A DNA stretch of 13,655 nucleotides from DATDDB01 sp041490205 (lineage in GTDB: Bacteria > Pseudomonadota > Gammaproteobacteria > Burkholderiales > Gallionellaceae), in assembly GCA_041490205.1 (NCBI GenBank), contig JBGPSQ010000055.1:1-13655 (forward strand), written 5' to 3'. Shown one piece after another: positions 1 to 7,182 of this stretch (position 1 is its first letter; the number at the start of each line of letters is the position of its first letter). A model generated the notes under the pieces. The model did not search any database. It was not told where the DNA came from and saw nothing but the letters and a program-made list of their open reading frames with translations. The translations under genes were made by a program, and so were the position numbers.

Positions 1-1
1 C

Positions 2-910
2 TATACCGATCGCTACCCTCATGCGCTGGAGCAGAAGTTCTCAAGGGTGTTGGATAGAATCGTCGATCTATGGGGCACACCCGCCCTGGATGCTTACTTC
101 GACGACTTGATGCTGGTCAAGGAAGGCGCGATGCGCGAAGGGTTTCCGCCCGAGGTCGCTTCCGAAATCTGGGCGTTGAGCCTTGCCTATTCCAAATGGC
201 ACGAAGAAATGAATGCCGCCCGGAGCACCGGAAAGTCATCAAATGTATGGGATCATATTCCGGCCAAAAAGAGGCAGGCGTTCGATGAAAAGGGCTTGGA
301 ATTTACGCCGCATGGCTTCGAAAAAGCCGTAGAGGCCGACAACGAGGGGGCTATTGAGCTTTACCTCTCGTGCGGTGTGGATGTGGACACGGCCGATGAG
401 CGCGGCTGGACGCCGCTCACGCTTTCTTCCTTCAATGGTCACGACCATCTTGCCATGCTGCTCATGCAGCACGGAGCAAGGGTGGGGGTCAAGGACAAGC
501 ACGGATATACCCCCTTGCACTGGGCCGCTTTCAGGGGCAATGACAATGTGGTCGACTTGCTCACCCGTCAGGGCGCGGACGTGAATGCTGCGAGCCATTC
601 CGGCTGGACCCCCCTGATGCAGGCAGCCACGCGCGGACATTTGATTTCCGCGGCAAAGCTGCTGGCAAAGGGCGCATTCGTCAACGCGACCACCAATGAC
701 GGGTGGACAGCCCTGCACAAGGCTGCCGCCAACGGGCATACCAGCGTGGCGCGCCTATTGCTTTCCAAGGGGGCGGACGCTTCAATCCAGCACCCGAATG
801 GCAGCACTGCACTTACGCTTGCGCTCAAGCACAAGCATCGCGACATTGCAAAAATGCTGATGCCGGTTCATGTGCGCACGCAAAAACCGGCCGTGGCGCT
901 GCATGCATAG
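2..910 (+). CDS. Ankyrin-repeat protein, 5' end cut by window edge
   Basis: The frame is open to the left edge and reads as normal protein from the first codon (residues such as YPHALEQKFSRVLDRIVDLW precede the first possible GTG start at 47), so the true start is probably outside the window and the visible 302 residues are the C-terminal part. The first ~100 visible residues form a non-repeat region. After it come about six ankyrin repeats, with the signatures GWTPLTLSSFNGH, GYTPLHWAAFRGN, GWTPLMQAATRGH, GWTALHKAAANGH and GSTALTLALKHKH spaced about 33 residues apart. Ankyrin repeats bind other proteins; no catalytic motif or signal peptide is visible in this part. The partner is unknown. The next gene is ~220 bases away and there is no sign of co-transcription. 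If translation did start at GTG 47, the protein would be 287 residues. Confidence 0.88.
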   Translation, partial: YTDRYPHALEQKFSRVLDRIVDLWGTPALDAYFDDLMLVKEGAMREGFPPEVASEIWALSLAYSKWHEEMNAARSTGKSSNVWDHIPAKKRQAFDEKGLEFTPHGFEKAVEADNEGAIELYLSCGVDVDTADERGWTPLTLSSFNGHDHLAMLLMQHGARVGVKDKHGYTPLHWAAFRGNDNVVDLLTRQGADVNAASHSGWTPLMQAATRGHLISAAKLLAKGAFVNATTNDGWTALHKAAANGHTSVARLLLSKGADASIQHPNGSTALTLALKHKHRDIAKMLMPVHVRTQKPAVALHA

Positions 911-1020
911 CGAGCCGCTTTGCTCCTGCCGCGATATCAGCCAGATCGGTGTCGAGCGGCACAGTTGGAGCCCTCCTGCCCCCTGCTGCGGGGAGTAATA
1001 TTCCGGTCAATAAATTGCTG

Positions 1021-1049
1021 TTGCACAATGCGGAATAATTGGATAGACT
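1021..1049 (+). promoter_or_regulatory. Possible sigma-70 promoter
   Basis: TTGCAC (1021-1026) and TAGACT (1044-1049) are separated by 17 bases, an acceptable -35/-10 pair, in the gap between the ankyrin gene and the small gene at 1131. It would give a leader of about 75 bases. The match is imperfect and this is inference only; the rest of the 911-1130 gap shows no gene. Confidence 0.22.
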
Positions 1050-1130
1050 TGCTTGGCTGTCAGTTGTATCTGGTTTCGCAGTGTGTTGTTTTTAAAACGG
1101 AAAATACTTAAAACTCAAGGAGAGGACGCT

Positions 1131-1310
1131 ATGCCAGTTGAATTACTCGTTCCCATCGGAATTTTTGTCGTATGCAATGTTTTGTTGGCAGTCGCGCTGG
1201 GCGGCTTGGGCTTGGATCGCCTGATGGCCGGACAAAAAGCCGCGGGCAAGAACCTTGCCAGCACTGCAGCATATGAGGCACCGTTCGTTTCCGGTCAGCC
1301 CAAGCACTAA
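1131..1310 (+). CDS. 59-residue single-helix membrane protein, unknown function
   Basis: The ATG at 1131 has a strong ribosome binding site, AAGGAGAGG, just upstream (1118-1126), which decides this start over the longer frame beginning near 1053. The peptide has one hydrophobic helix at about residues 4-27 (LLVPIGIFVVCNVLLAVALG), then a short hydrophilic tail with Lys and Ala. There is no haem or metal motif. It is bounded on the right by a rho-independent terminator, so it appears to be a one-gene transcript, possibly from a promoter near 1021-1049. I do not recognise the family. Its size and shape recall small accessory subunits of respiratory complexes, and the oxidase genes nearby make that reasonable, but no motif confirms it. 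Confidence 0.72.
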   Translation: MPVELLVPIGIFVVCNVLLAVALGGLGLDRLMAGQKAAGKNLASTAAYEAPFVSGQPKH

Positions 1311-1328
1311 TTGATTCTGTTGTTCCTG

Positions 1329-1361
1329 AAAGCACGGCCGCTTGCGGCCGTGCTTTTATTA
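1329..1361 (+). terminator. Rho-independent terminator after the 59-residue gene
   Basis: A perfect 12-bp stem (AAAGCACGGCCG at 1329-1340, CGGCCGTGCTTT at 1345-1356) closes on a CTTG loop, and the plus strand continues T-rich (TTTATTATT). It lies 18 bases after the stop at 1310. It also shows that an upstream start for the next gene, inside the hairpin, is unlikely. Confidence 0.85.
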
Positions 1362-1386
1362 TTGCCGCCTTTCACCGTCAGCCGTA

Positions 1387-1902
1387 ATGCACGCTAATAC
1401 TGAAGAACACCGCCACCTGGTCAAGTTTCTGCTGGTCTCAGCCGTATCTTTTTTCATCGGCGCCATTCACGGCATGCTGCAAGTCATGCCGCCGATACGC
1501 GCCTGGCTGGATTCAATTGGAAGCCCCATGTGGGGGCCGGGACACATGATAGATCCACTGGCGCACGCCCATATGAATTTGGTGGGAGGAGTGGTGATAC
1601 TGGCGATGGGCACCTCTTATTATCTGCTTCCCATTTTCAGCAGGAAGCACATTTATTCATTGCGCCTGGTTGACCATTCCCTGTGGTGGACTGCCATCGG
1701 ACAGCTTTATTTTTACCTGACCTTGATCATATTCGGCGTGCTGGAAGGCAACGCCATGCTCCACCACCCCGAAGAGTATGAGCATATCCACCATTATTAC
1801 GGTTTGACGATAGCTGGCGCCGGTATCGCGATGGCAATCGGCTTTTCCATCTATCTCCTCAATATCATCCTCAGCCTGGTAAAGTCGCCCAAGAAGGGAT
1901 AA
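1387..1902 (+). CDS. Four-helix protein resembling the C-terminal part of haem-copper oxidase subunit I
   Basis: I take the ATG at 1387 (171 residues) because earlier codons of the frame lie in the terminator hairpin; the ribosome binding site is weak. There are four hydrophobic helices at about 13-35, 60-83, 99-119 and 138-164. Helix 2 starts with HAHMNLVGG (His60, His62), and the following stretch aligns by eye with the end of CcoN in this same window: HAHLALLG / HAHMNLVG, KLYSLTLGNMHFW / HIYSLRLVDHSLW and AGLIQGAGK / FGVLEGNAM. In CcoN the two histidines are the high-spin and low-spin haem ligands. The CuB histidine helices and the helix-2 haem ligand are missing, so it cannot be a complete oxidase. 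It may bind a haem or act as an accessory or assembly subunit. It converges on the oxidase operon, with only 10 bases between stop codons. Homology is fairly clear; function is unknown. Confidence 0.8.
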   Translation: MHANTEEHRHLVKFLLVSAVSFFIGAIHGMLQVMPPIRAWLDSIGSPMWGPGHMIDPLAHAHMNLVGGVVILAMGTSYYLLPIFSRKHIYSLRLVDHSLWWTAIGQLYFYLTLIIFGVLEGNAMLHHPEEYEHIHHYYGLTIAGAGIAMAIGFSIYLLNIILSLVKSPKKG

Positions 1903-1912
1903 GCCAAGCCGG

Positions 1913-2299
1913 TTATGGCTGCTGCTTCAGCGGAAAAAGCAGCATTCCCTCCGCATCGTTGCGCCTGAGCTGGACTTGCAATACTCCGCCGGCCCCCGGC
2001 TCAACCTTGATTCCCCTGCGATAAACACCGACCTGCCCGTCCTCTATCGCCTGCACCCATGGATCCTGATCCCTGGTCCGCAAGGATACGACGAGGTTGT
2101 ACGCCGGCTTGCCGCGATTATCCGTCACCATCACCAGGAATTCAGTCGTTCCCTCGTGCAGCGGGCTGGGGCGGGGTTCGACGCGCACTTCCATGCCCTG
2201 CCATTGCTGCGGCGGCAGTTCCTGCGCGACCTCGCCGCCGCACGCCGACAGCACCGCAAGCAGAAAACCAGCAGCAATACTTTGCCGGGCGCTATTCAT
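1913..2299 (-). CDS. FixH/YtkA-like periplasmic lipoprotein
   Basis: The 128-residue product begins with a lipoprotein signal peptide: a short positive N-terminus, a hydrophobic stretch at about 8-19 and the lipobox LSAC with Cys20 as the lipidated residue. The rest is a small beta-rich domain (about 36-122) with the pattern seen in FixH/YtkA-type domains: an extended strand, then a TTEFLVMVTDNRGKPAYNLVVS-like segment, then a charged strand near the end. The start ATG lies in ATGGATGAATAG, overlapping the end of the upstream gene by 8 bases, so translation is probably coupled. Standing two genes after ccoG recalls the ccoG-ccoH order of cbb3 assembly operons, but CcoH is normally an inner-membrane protein rather than a lipoprotein. 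It is the last gene of the minus-strand block. The family assignment is tentative. Confidence 0.68.
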   Translation of the reverse strand: MNSARQSIAAGFLLAVLSACGGEVAQELPPQQWQGMEVRVEPRPSPLHEGTTEFLVMVTDNRGKPAYNLVVSLRTRDQDPWVQAIEDGQVGVYRRGIKVEPGAGGVLQVQLRRNDAEGMLLFPLKQQP

Positions 2300-2705
2300 C
2301 CATCCGCTCCTTGTCCTTGTTCTTGTCCGAATCCAGCTTGCCGCCGCTGGATGAGCCGTAGAGCTGCACCATAAAATAGACCAATGCACTGGCAGCGGCG
2401 ATGTAGAACAAGGCAGCGACAAATCCCCAGTTGAACCATTCAGGCTCATGCCCGGGCCGGTTGCCCCAGAACGGGAAGCTCAGGCCGATGGCAACCAGCA
2501 GCACGGTGACGATGATCGCGATAAACCAGTAGGGTATCCTTTTTTGCGACTCGGGGATGGTCTCCACCAGTTCCCAGTCTTCCAGGCCGCGCTTCGAGCG
2601 GCGCTCTTCGTCGGACGCATACCCAAAGTGATCCTGCGGCTTTTCTCCCCACCGTGAATCCACATTCGACAATTTTTTGGCTTTCGGGTCTTCGTTGTCC
2701 ATCAT
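2292..2705 (-). CDS. Two-helix membrane protein resembling a CcoP membrane anchor without haem domains
   Basis: The start ATG at 2705 overlaps the TGA of ccoG by one base (TGATG); a second ATG follows directly. The 137-residue product has a charged N-terminal region of about 57 residues, then helices at about 58-78 and 92-114 and a Lys/Asp-rich tail. The segment before and in helix 1 (ETIPESQKRIPYWF, then LSFPFWGNRPG) is like that of the 217-residue protein at 10312-10965 (EDNNRVPVPIVW, then ITFPLWGQRPT). It recalls the conserved approach to the membrane in CcoP (NNPLPRWW-type). There is no CxxCH, so it cannot carry c-type haem. I infer a structural or assembly role in the oxidase; the CcoP relation is suggestive, not proven. 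Confidence 0.72.
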   Translation of the reverse strand: MMDNEDPKAKKLSNVDSRWGEKPQDHFGYASDEERRSKRGLEDWELVETIPESQKRIPYWFIAIIVTVLLVAIGLSFPFWGNRPGHEPEWFNWGFVAALFYIAAASALVYFMVQLYGSSSGGKLDSDKNKDKERMDE

Positions 2706-4024
2706 CAATGCCCCTGTTCGGAAAAATGCTGGATGTTGAAGCGACCCTTCCATCCATCCAGCGCGGATACTGTTACCATCACGGCATACACGCCGTGCTT
2801 CAGGTTTTGGTCCACCGAGAGCGTGAGCGACCCGCGCCCGGCAGCGCCCAGCTTGATGTCGTCCGCGCTCAGCCGATAACTGCCGGTTGGCAATCCCTGT
2901 ATCTGGACACTGAGCTCCGAAGCGCGATAAAGTTTGCTGGTGATGGCGATGCGGTAATCCTGGATGGATCCGGTTTTCTGTACATCCGCATGGTCAACCG
3001 CGATATGGTACGGTTCGTATGTCCATAGACCCCATGCAAACATCGCGACGCCAAACGCCGTAAATACGCTCGCCCATTTTGCCCTGCCCAGCAGCGAAAC
3101 CGCAGCATTGCGCAGGCCGCCCGCGCCAACCCGTGCGCGCTCCCCCATTTCAAAGCGCAACAGCCCGCCGGTTTGCTGTTTCGCATGCAGCCGGCTGCAA
3201 GCATCTATGCACTCGCCGCAATTGATGCAGCTGTCATACACATCTGTCTTGCGCGGATCCAGGTCGATGAAGCAGTTGGTCACGCAATAATTGCATTTGG
3301 CGCATTCCTGGGCCCGGCTGGCATCGTATGTGACATGCAGGGTTTGTTTGGTCTTGAAAGAGTGCTGCCAAACCTTGTATATGCAGGCAAACCGGCACCA
3401 GAAATGGCGGATGACGGCAATGTCCACAAACAGGATCAGGACGCATACCGAATAAATCCAGTACAGCGAAGGCGCCAGGTTGGCGTCGTGCTGGAACGTC
3501 ATGAAATGCCAGACCATTGCGGGCGGATAGAAATAGAACAACGGGATGAGCGCCATGAACATCGCCGCCGCCAGTAGCGACAGCCCCAACAACACCCAGT
3601 TCACGATTTTGTTTTTGGCGGCCGCCACCTGCGGCGCCGCGCCATCCATGCTCAGCTCTGCGTGCTTGCCCAGCAGTTTGCGCGTCAGGTTGTTGGCCAT
3701 TTCGGACCAGGTGTTCTGCGGGCAGACCCAGCCGCAAAACACCGTGCCCGCACTCGAATAAAGCAATACCAGGACGCTCGCCAGGGTAATCCACAGCCCG
3801 AACATCAGGAAAAAGTCGGAGAACCAGACTTGCCGGTCTATCACCACGAAGGCCCCCGCTTCCGGATCTATGCGCAGCAGGCCGCTCACCGGCACCATTA
3901 CCGCAAGCGTAAGCGTCAATGCCTGCGCGGCCCGGCGCTTCCAATGGAAAGCCGTGGGCCGTGGGCTTGCGCCGACCACCTTGACCGGAATGTCGGCTAA
4001 AGTCTTTTGCCTGCTGCCGGGCAT
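2705..4024 (-). CDS. ccoG: CcoG/FixG-type cbb3 oxidase assembly ferredoxin, divergent
   Basis: CcoG is a polytopic inner-membrane protein with two 4Fe-4S clusters; in cbb3 assembly it reduces copper for the CuB site. The 439-residue length is normal. Visible parts are helices near 33-51, 68-90, 142-165 and 186-206, the CGWVCPQNTW motif at 97-106, two cluster motifs (Cys241/244/247/251 and Cys266/269/272/276), a helix near 316-334, and a C-terminal Ig-like FixG domain from about 340. Two places are unusual: the segment WCRFACIY at 209-216 has Ile where the family usually has Pro after the second Cys, and Cys251 is followed by Phe rather than the usual Pro. The start ATG at 4024 lies in a 21-bp tandem repeat, with AAGG about 14 bases upstream. 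It sits between the spermidine-synthase-like gene and the CcoP-anchor-like gene. Confidence 0.92.
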   Translation of the reverse strand: MPGSRQKTLADIPVKVVGASPRPTAFHWKRRAAQALTLTLAVMVPVSGLLRIDPEAGAFVVIDRQVWFSDFFLMFGLWITLASVLVLLYSSAGTVFCGWVCPQNTWSEMANNLTRKLLGKHAELSMDGAAPQVAAAKNKIVNWVLLGLSLLAAAMFMALIPLFYFYPPAMVWHFMTFQHDANLAPSLYWIYSVCVLILFVDIAVIRHFWCRFACIYKVWQHSFKTKQTLHVTYDASRAQECAKCNYCVTNCFIDLDPRKTDVYDSCINCGECIDACSRLHAKQQTGGLLRFEMGERARVGAGGLRNAAVSLLGRAKWASVFTAFGVAMFAWGLWTYEPYHIAVDHADVQKTGSIQDYRIAITSKLYRASELSVQIQGLPTGSYRLSADDIKLGAAGRGSLTLSVDQNLKHGVYAVMVTVSALDGWKGRFNIQHFSEQGH

Positions 4025-4063
4025 GATCTATTTACGCCTTGCCATGATTTATCCGCGCCTTGC
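4022..4063. repeat. 21-bp imperfect tandem repeat over the ccoG start codon
   Basis: Two adjacent 21-base copies, 4022-4042 and 4043-4063, match at 17 of 21 positions; both begin CATGAT and end CGCCTTGC on the plus strand. On the coding (minus) strand each copy ends in ATG. The inner copy supplies the ccoG start; the outer ATG opens a five-codon frame (MARRK, then stop) that ends 3 bases before the ccoG ATG. It fills most of the 71-base gap between the two genes. Confidence 0.75.
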
Positions 4064-4095
4064 TCGGAGGGCCCTGGAATTCTTCAGGGAACCGT

Positions 4096-6717
4096 TCATG
4101 GTAAACCAATTTTCGGCTCCGCGCGCGCTTCACGGTCCAGGGGGCTGATGGCCAGCAGACGAACGCGTGTAGCCTCCGCCTGGGCATCGTGCGCGCCGCT
4201 CTGCAACCGCCACAATGCGCGCAGGGATTCCACATGTTCCGGGTTCAGGCGCAGGATATGTTCCAGTGCCTCTTGTTCCCCTATGCCGAACTGCCGCGCC
4301 TGCCCCAGGGCGGCATACATGCTGTCCGCCAGCGCATAGGCGACCCAGCGATCCTTGGGGTTGGCCTGGTAAGCCAGCCTCATCATGCGGGTTGCCTGCG
4401 GAGCCCCGCCTTGCATAGCTGCAACCCAGCTGCGCACCATCAATTCTGTCGCGCCATAAGCGCGTTCAAACGCTTGGCTGTCTGCCGGCACGCCGAGCAG
4501 GCTGGCGGCAGTTTGCATGTCCGGACGGGCTTGCAGCAACACTTGCAGGGTGGCTGCGACATCCAGATTCCCGGCATAACGCGCGCGCGGCAGACGGAAT
4601 TCGATCACCGGTGACCACTCGTCCTGTACCGGCCCCCGGCTATCCGGTATGGGTCCCCAATAGCGCCCCAGCCAGGTCCAGCCGCCCTCGCCCGCCGTCG
4701 CCGCTTCAAATTGTGCGGCAGTCATGCGCCGCATATTGAGCGCCACGCCTTGCGCGCCCATGAATTTTCCCTTGGGGCCGACCAGCGCCAGGTGCATGCC
4801 ATCCAGGAACATTTGCGCATCGGGAAAAGCGCTGCGGAAGGTGCGCAGGACCACGATCAGCGAGCCGGCGTCGAATTGGTTGAGTGCCAGCCATTGCACA
4901 AACAGGCCGTTATCGTTCAGGCGATTACGGGCGCGCTGAAACTGTTGCAAGGACAGCAGGGAACTGACTCCCGCCAGATCGGGATGAAATACGTCGCCGA
5001 TGATGACGTCATATTTTTCCGGCGTAGCGCTGAGGAAGCGGCGCGCGTCATCGCGCACCAGCCGGGTCTCGCCCATGGCACCGTGGTTGGCAGGTTCAAA
5101 CCATGTGGTCGAAGCGGTGATTGCGCCTTGCGAAAGCTCCACCGCGCTTCGCTTGAGATCGGGAAACGGCAGCGAACCCGACACGGATATGCCCGTGCCC
5201 AATCCTAGAAACAGCACCGAGCGCGGCTGCCCTTGCAACAGCAAGGGCAACCGCGCCTGGTTAGCCTGCACAAATACTGCCGTAGGCTCGGTGGAGGCGT
5301 CCATCCTTTGCAGGTCGGTAAGCAACAGGCGTTGCCCGTCGCGCTGCTCCACCACATGGGTCATCGAGACGGCATCTTCGTACAGGGACAGGTTGCGGCT
5401 GCCCGCTTGCGCCTGCGGTTGCAGCGCGCTCACCTGCGGCAGGCTGGTCACCGGCCATGCCGCCGCTGCAAGCAAGGGGACGGCAATCCATGCGGCGCGC
5501 GATTCCGCCCAGGACAGGCCCACGATCGCCAGCATCAGCGCCGCGGCCACAATGGTTCCCGCGCTGCCGACAGATGGGATCAATATCAGGCCGGCCATGA
5601 CCGCGCCGAGTGCGCCGCCCAGGGAGTTGGCACCGTACAGCCACATGCCGCCGCCGTTCAGGCGGGCGTTCAACAGCGGCAACCATGCGCCCAGGGCCAG
5701 CGTCACCGGCAGGGTTAGCAACATCAGCGCTAGGCCCTGCAGCAGCATCGCACTGAACAGCGTGCCGAATGTCGTGCGCTCTATCCACGCGGACAGCATC
5801 GGCAGCAGCCATAGGCTCAGCAGCGAGAAGGCGCCAGCCGCAATCGGCAGAGCCATGAACCAGCCTTTTTTGTGTTGCCGAGGTGCTATCAGGCTGCCAA
5901 TGCCTATCCCCGCCAGGAAAACCGCCAGGATGATGGCCAGCACATATTCGGTGCGCAGCATGACCATGCCGAACAGGCGTGTCCATGCTATTTCGAGCAT
6001 CAGGCTTGCCGCTCCGATGCCGCCATAGGCCAGTAGTGCGAACCAATGCGGGCGGGGGGTGGCGGTTTCCCCACCGGATTCCGGATCTGGCTGCGATGCA
6101 AGCCAATACAGGGCCGCCGATGCCAATATCCCGATGCTGGCCACCACCCGGATGGCGCCGCTCCACCCCAACGCGGGCAGCAGCCACAACGGCAATAATG
6201 CGCCGCACGCCGCGCCCAGCGTATTCAGCCCATATACCCTTCCCAGGCGATATGGCCCTTTACCGGCAGCAGATATGACGAGCGGGAAACCCGCCCCCAT
6301 CGCGAAGGCGGGCAACAGCAGCAGGCAGCCGCAGGCAGCAGCAGTCAGCCCATACCATTGGAACAAGGTGAGTTTGGCCGCCGCATCTTCTATTCCGGCA
6401 GAAGCCGCTTGCAGCAGATATGGCAGGAGCAGTGCATAACAGGCGATGCCGCCTTCCAGCAGCGCCAGCCACAACAACGGTTTTTTGATTTGGGCCGCTT
6501 TTTTTGCCGCGTACAGGCTGCCTGCGCCCAGGCCGGCCATGAATGCCGTGACCGTGAGCACCACCGCGAAAACGCTGACGCCGAATTGCAATGACATCAT
6601 GCGCACCCACAAGACTTCGTAGGCGACACTGGTCAATCCGGTCACTGCATAGAGCCCGGCAAGCAAACCGAATTTGCGGTTTATGTCAAACCTGCGAGAG
6701 ATGGGTTCAGCAGCCAT
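4096..6717 (-). CDS. Large membrane protein with MFS-like transmembrane region and spermidine-synthase-like domain
   Basis: The 873-residue product has three parts. Residues ~15-425 hold about a dozen hydrophobic helices in two similar halves: GLTSVAYEVLWVRMM...FMAGLGAGSL near 27-68 matches GAASLMLEIAWTRLF...FLAGIGIGSL near 235-276, and VYGLNTLGAACGA near 161-173 matches LYGANSLGGALGA near 360-372. Residues ~440-700 form a spermidine-synthase-like Rossmann domain with the SAM-type glycine loop LGLGTGIS (504-511), an acidic residue in AVEL (525-528) and DVIIGDVFHPD (570-580). The final ~170 residues are helical and may form TPR-like repeats. Proteins of this fused type are common in bacteria and are annotated as spermidine synthase, but polyamine synthesis is not proven for most. 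No good ribosome binding site is visible before the ATG at 6717. Its place among oxidase genes is unexplained. Confidence 0.85.
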   Translation of the reverse strand: MAAEPISRRFDINRKFGLLAGLYAVTGLTSVAYEVLWVRMMSLQFGVSVFAVVLTVTAFMAGLGAGSLYAAKKAAQIKKPLLWLALLEGGIACYALLLPYLLQAASAGIEDAAAKLTLFQWYGLTAAACGCLLLLPAFAMGAGFPLVISAAGKGPYRLGRVYGLNTLGAACGALLPLWLLPALGWSGAIRVVASIGILASAALYWLASQPDPESGGETATPRPHWFALLAYGGIGAASLMLEIAWTRLFGMVMLRTEYVLAIILAVFLAGIGIGSLIAPRQHKKGWFMALPIAAGAFSLLSLWLLPMLSAWIERTTFGTLFSAMLLQGLALMLLTLPVTLALGAWLPLLNARLNGGGMWLYGANSLGGALGAVMAGLILIPSVGSAGTIVAAALMLAIVGLSWAESRAAWIAVPLLAAAAWPVTSLPQVSALQPQAQAGSRNLSLYEDAVSMTHVVEQRDGQRLLLTDLQRMDASTEPTAVFVQANQARLPLLLQGQPRSVLFLGLGTGISVSGSLPFPDLKRSAVELSQGAITASTTWFEPANHGAMGETRLVRDDARRFLSATPEKYDVIIGDVFHPDLAGVSSLLSLQQFQRARNRLNDNGLFVQWLALNQFDAGSLIVVLRTFRSAFPDAQMFLDGMHLALVGPKGKFMGAQGVALNMRRMTAAQFEAATAGEGGWTWLGRYWGPIPDSRGPVQDEWSPVIEFRLPRARYAGNLDVAATLQVLLQARPDMQTAASLLGVPADSQAFERAYGATELMVRSWVAAMQGGAPQATRMMRLAYQANPKDRWVAYALADSMYAALGQARQFGIGEQEALEHILRLNPEHVESLRALWRLQSGAHDAQAEATRVRLLAISPLDREARAEPKIGLP

Positions 6718-6750
6718 GAATCGGTGTCGCTAACCGGTACCGCTGCGGAT

Positions 6751-7182
6751 TCAGAAAGGGTAAAACCACACCAAGCCGACTATGGCATGCGCCAGGGCCA
6801 TGGTGACGGTAAGTCCGGCGAAAACCATGTGCGGGATGAATAGCTTTTTTCCAAACACCCCGGTGGCGACGCCCAGTCCGCCGGTGATCAACAGCAGGAT
6901 GAACAGCGGTATCGCCATGGAGAACATGATCAGGCGTTTACTGTGGTCGCTCAATTCGCTGGCCTGTGTCACGCGCAGCACTTGCTGTTTATCGAAGGCC
7001 TCGAGCACGGCCGCACCGTTGGTGGACTGAACCTCGCTGGCTAGATGGGTATCATCCGCCGCCTGTGCCTGCGGTATTAAGCAGGCCATCAGCGCCAGCA
7101 CCAAGGCCAGCATGCCCCCGCGCATCCATCCTGTCAGGTTCGCTTGGCCGTGGCTGTTCGCTTGGATTGCCGCTTGCGTCAT
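6751..7182 (-). CDS. Small exported membrane protein with histidines in its last helix, unknown function
   Basis: The start at 7182 overlaps the stop of the upstream gene in ATGA, giving 143 residues. A signal-peptide-like helix at about 20-38 ends in AQAAD (cleavage possible after residue 41). A hydrophilic stretch of ~40 residues follows, and then two helices at about 83-108 and 116-140. His118 and His132 flank or lie in the last helix (IPHMVFAG, ALAHAIVGLVWFYPF), 14 residues apart, a spacing that could in principle hold haem b, though nothing proves it. I do not recognise the family. The start could also be Met20 or Met24. The gene is coupled to the 83-residue gene before it and is probably part of the same complex. 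Confidence 0.72.
   Translation of the reverse strand: MTQAAIQANSHGQANLTGWMRGGMLALVLALMACLIPQAQAADDTHLASEVQSTNGAAVLEAFDKQQVLRVTQASELSDHSKRLIMFSMAIPLFILLLITGGLGVATGVFGKKLFIPHMVFAGLTVTMALAHAIVGLVWFYPF

Noticed and set aside
47..910. GTG at 47 as the start of the ankyrin gene
   Set aside because: The upstream codons to the window edge read as plausible protein in the same frame and no ribosome binding site is visible before the GTG.
1086..1114. TTGTTT/TAAAAC promoter just before the 59-residue gene
   Set aside because: The -10 box would place the transcript start at or within the ribosome binding site, leaving almost no leader.
1342..1902. Longer version of the subunit-I-like gene starting at 1342
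   Set aside because: This start lies in the loop and stem of the terminator hairpin and adds a non-conserved prefix; ATG 1387 fits better.
5000..6028. Plus-strand frame of 342 codons opposite the spermidine-synthase-like gene
   Set aside because: It is low-complexity, Arg/Ser/Pro/Ala-rich and a shadow of a well-supported gene.
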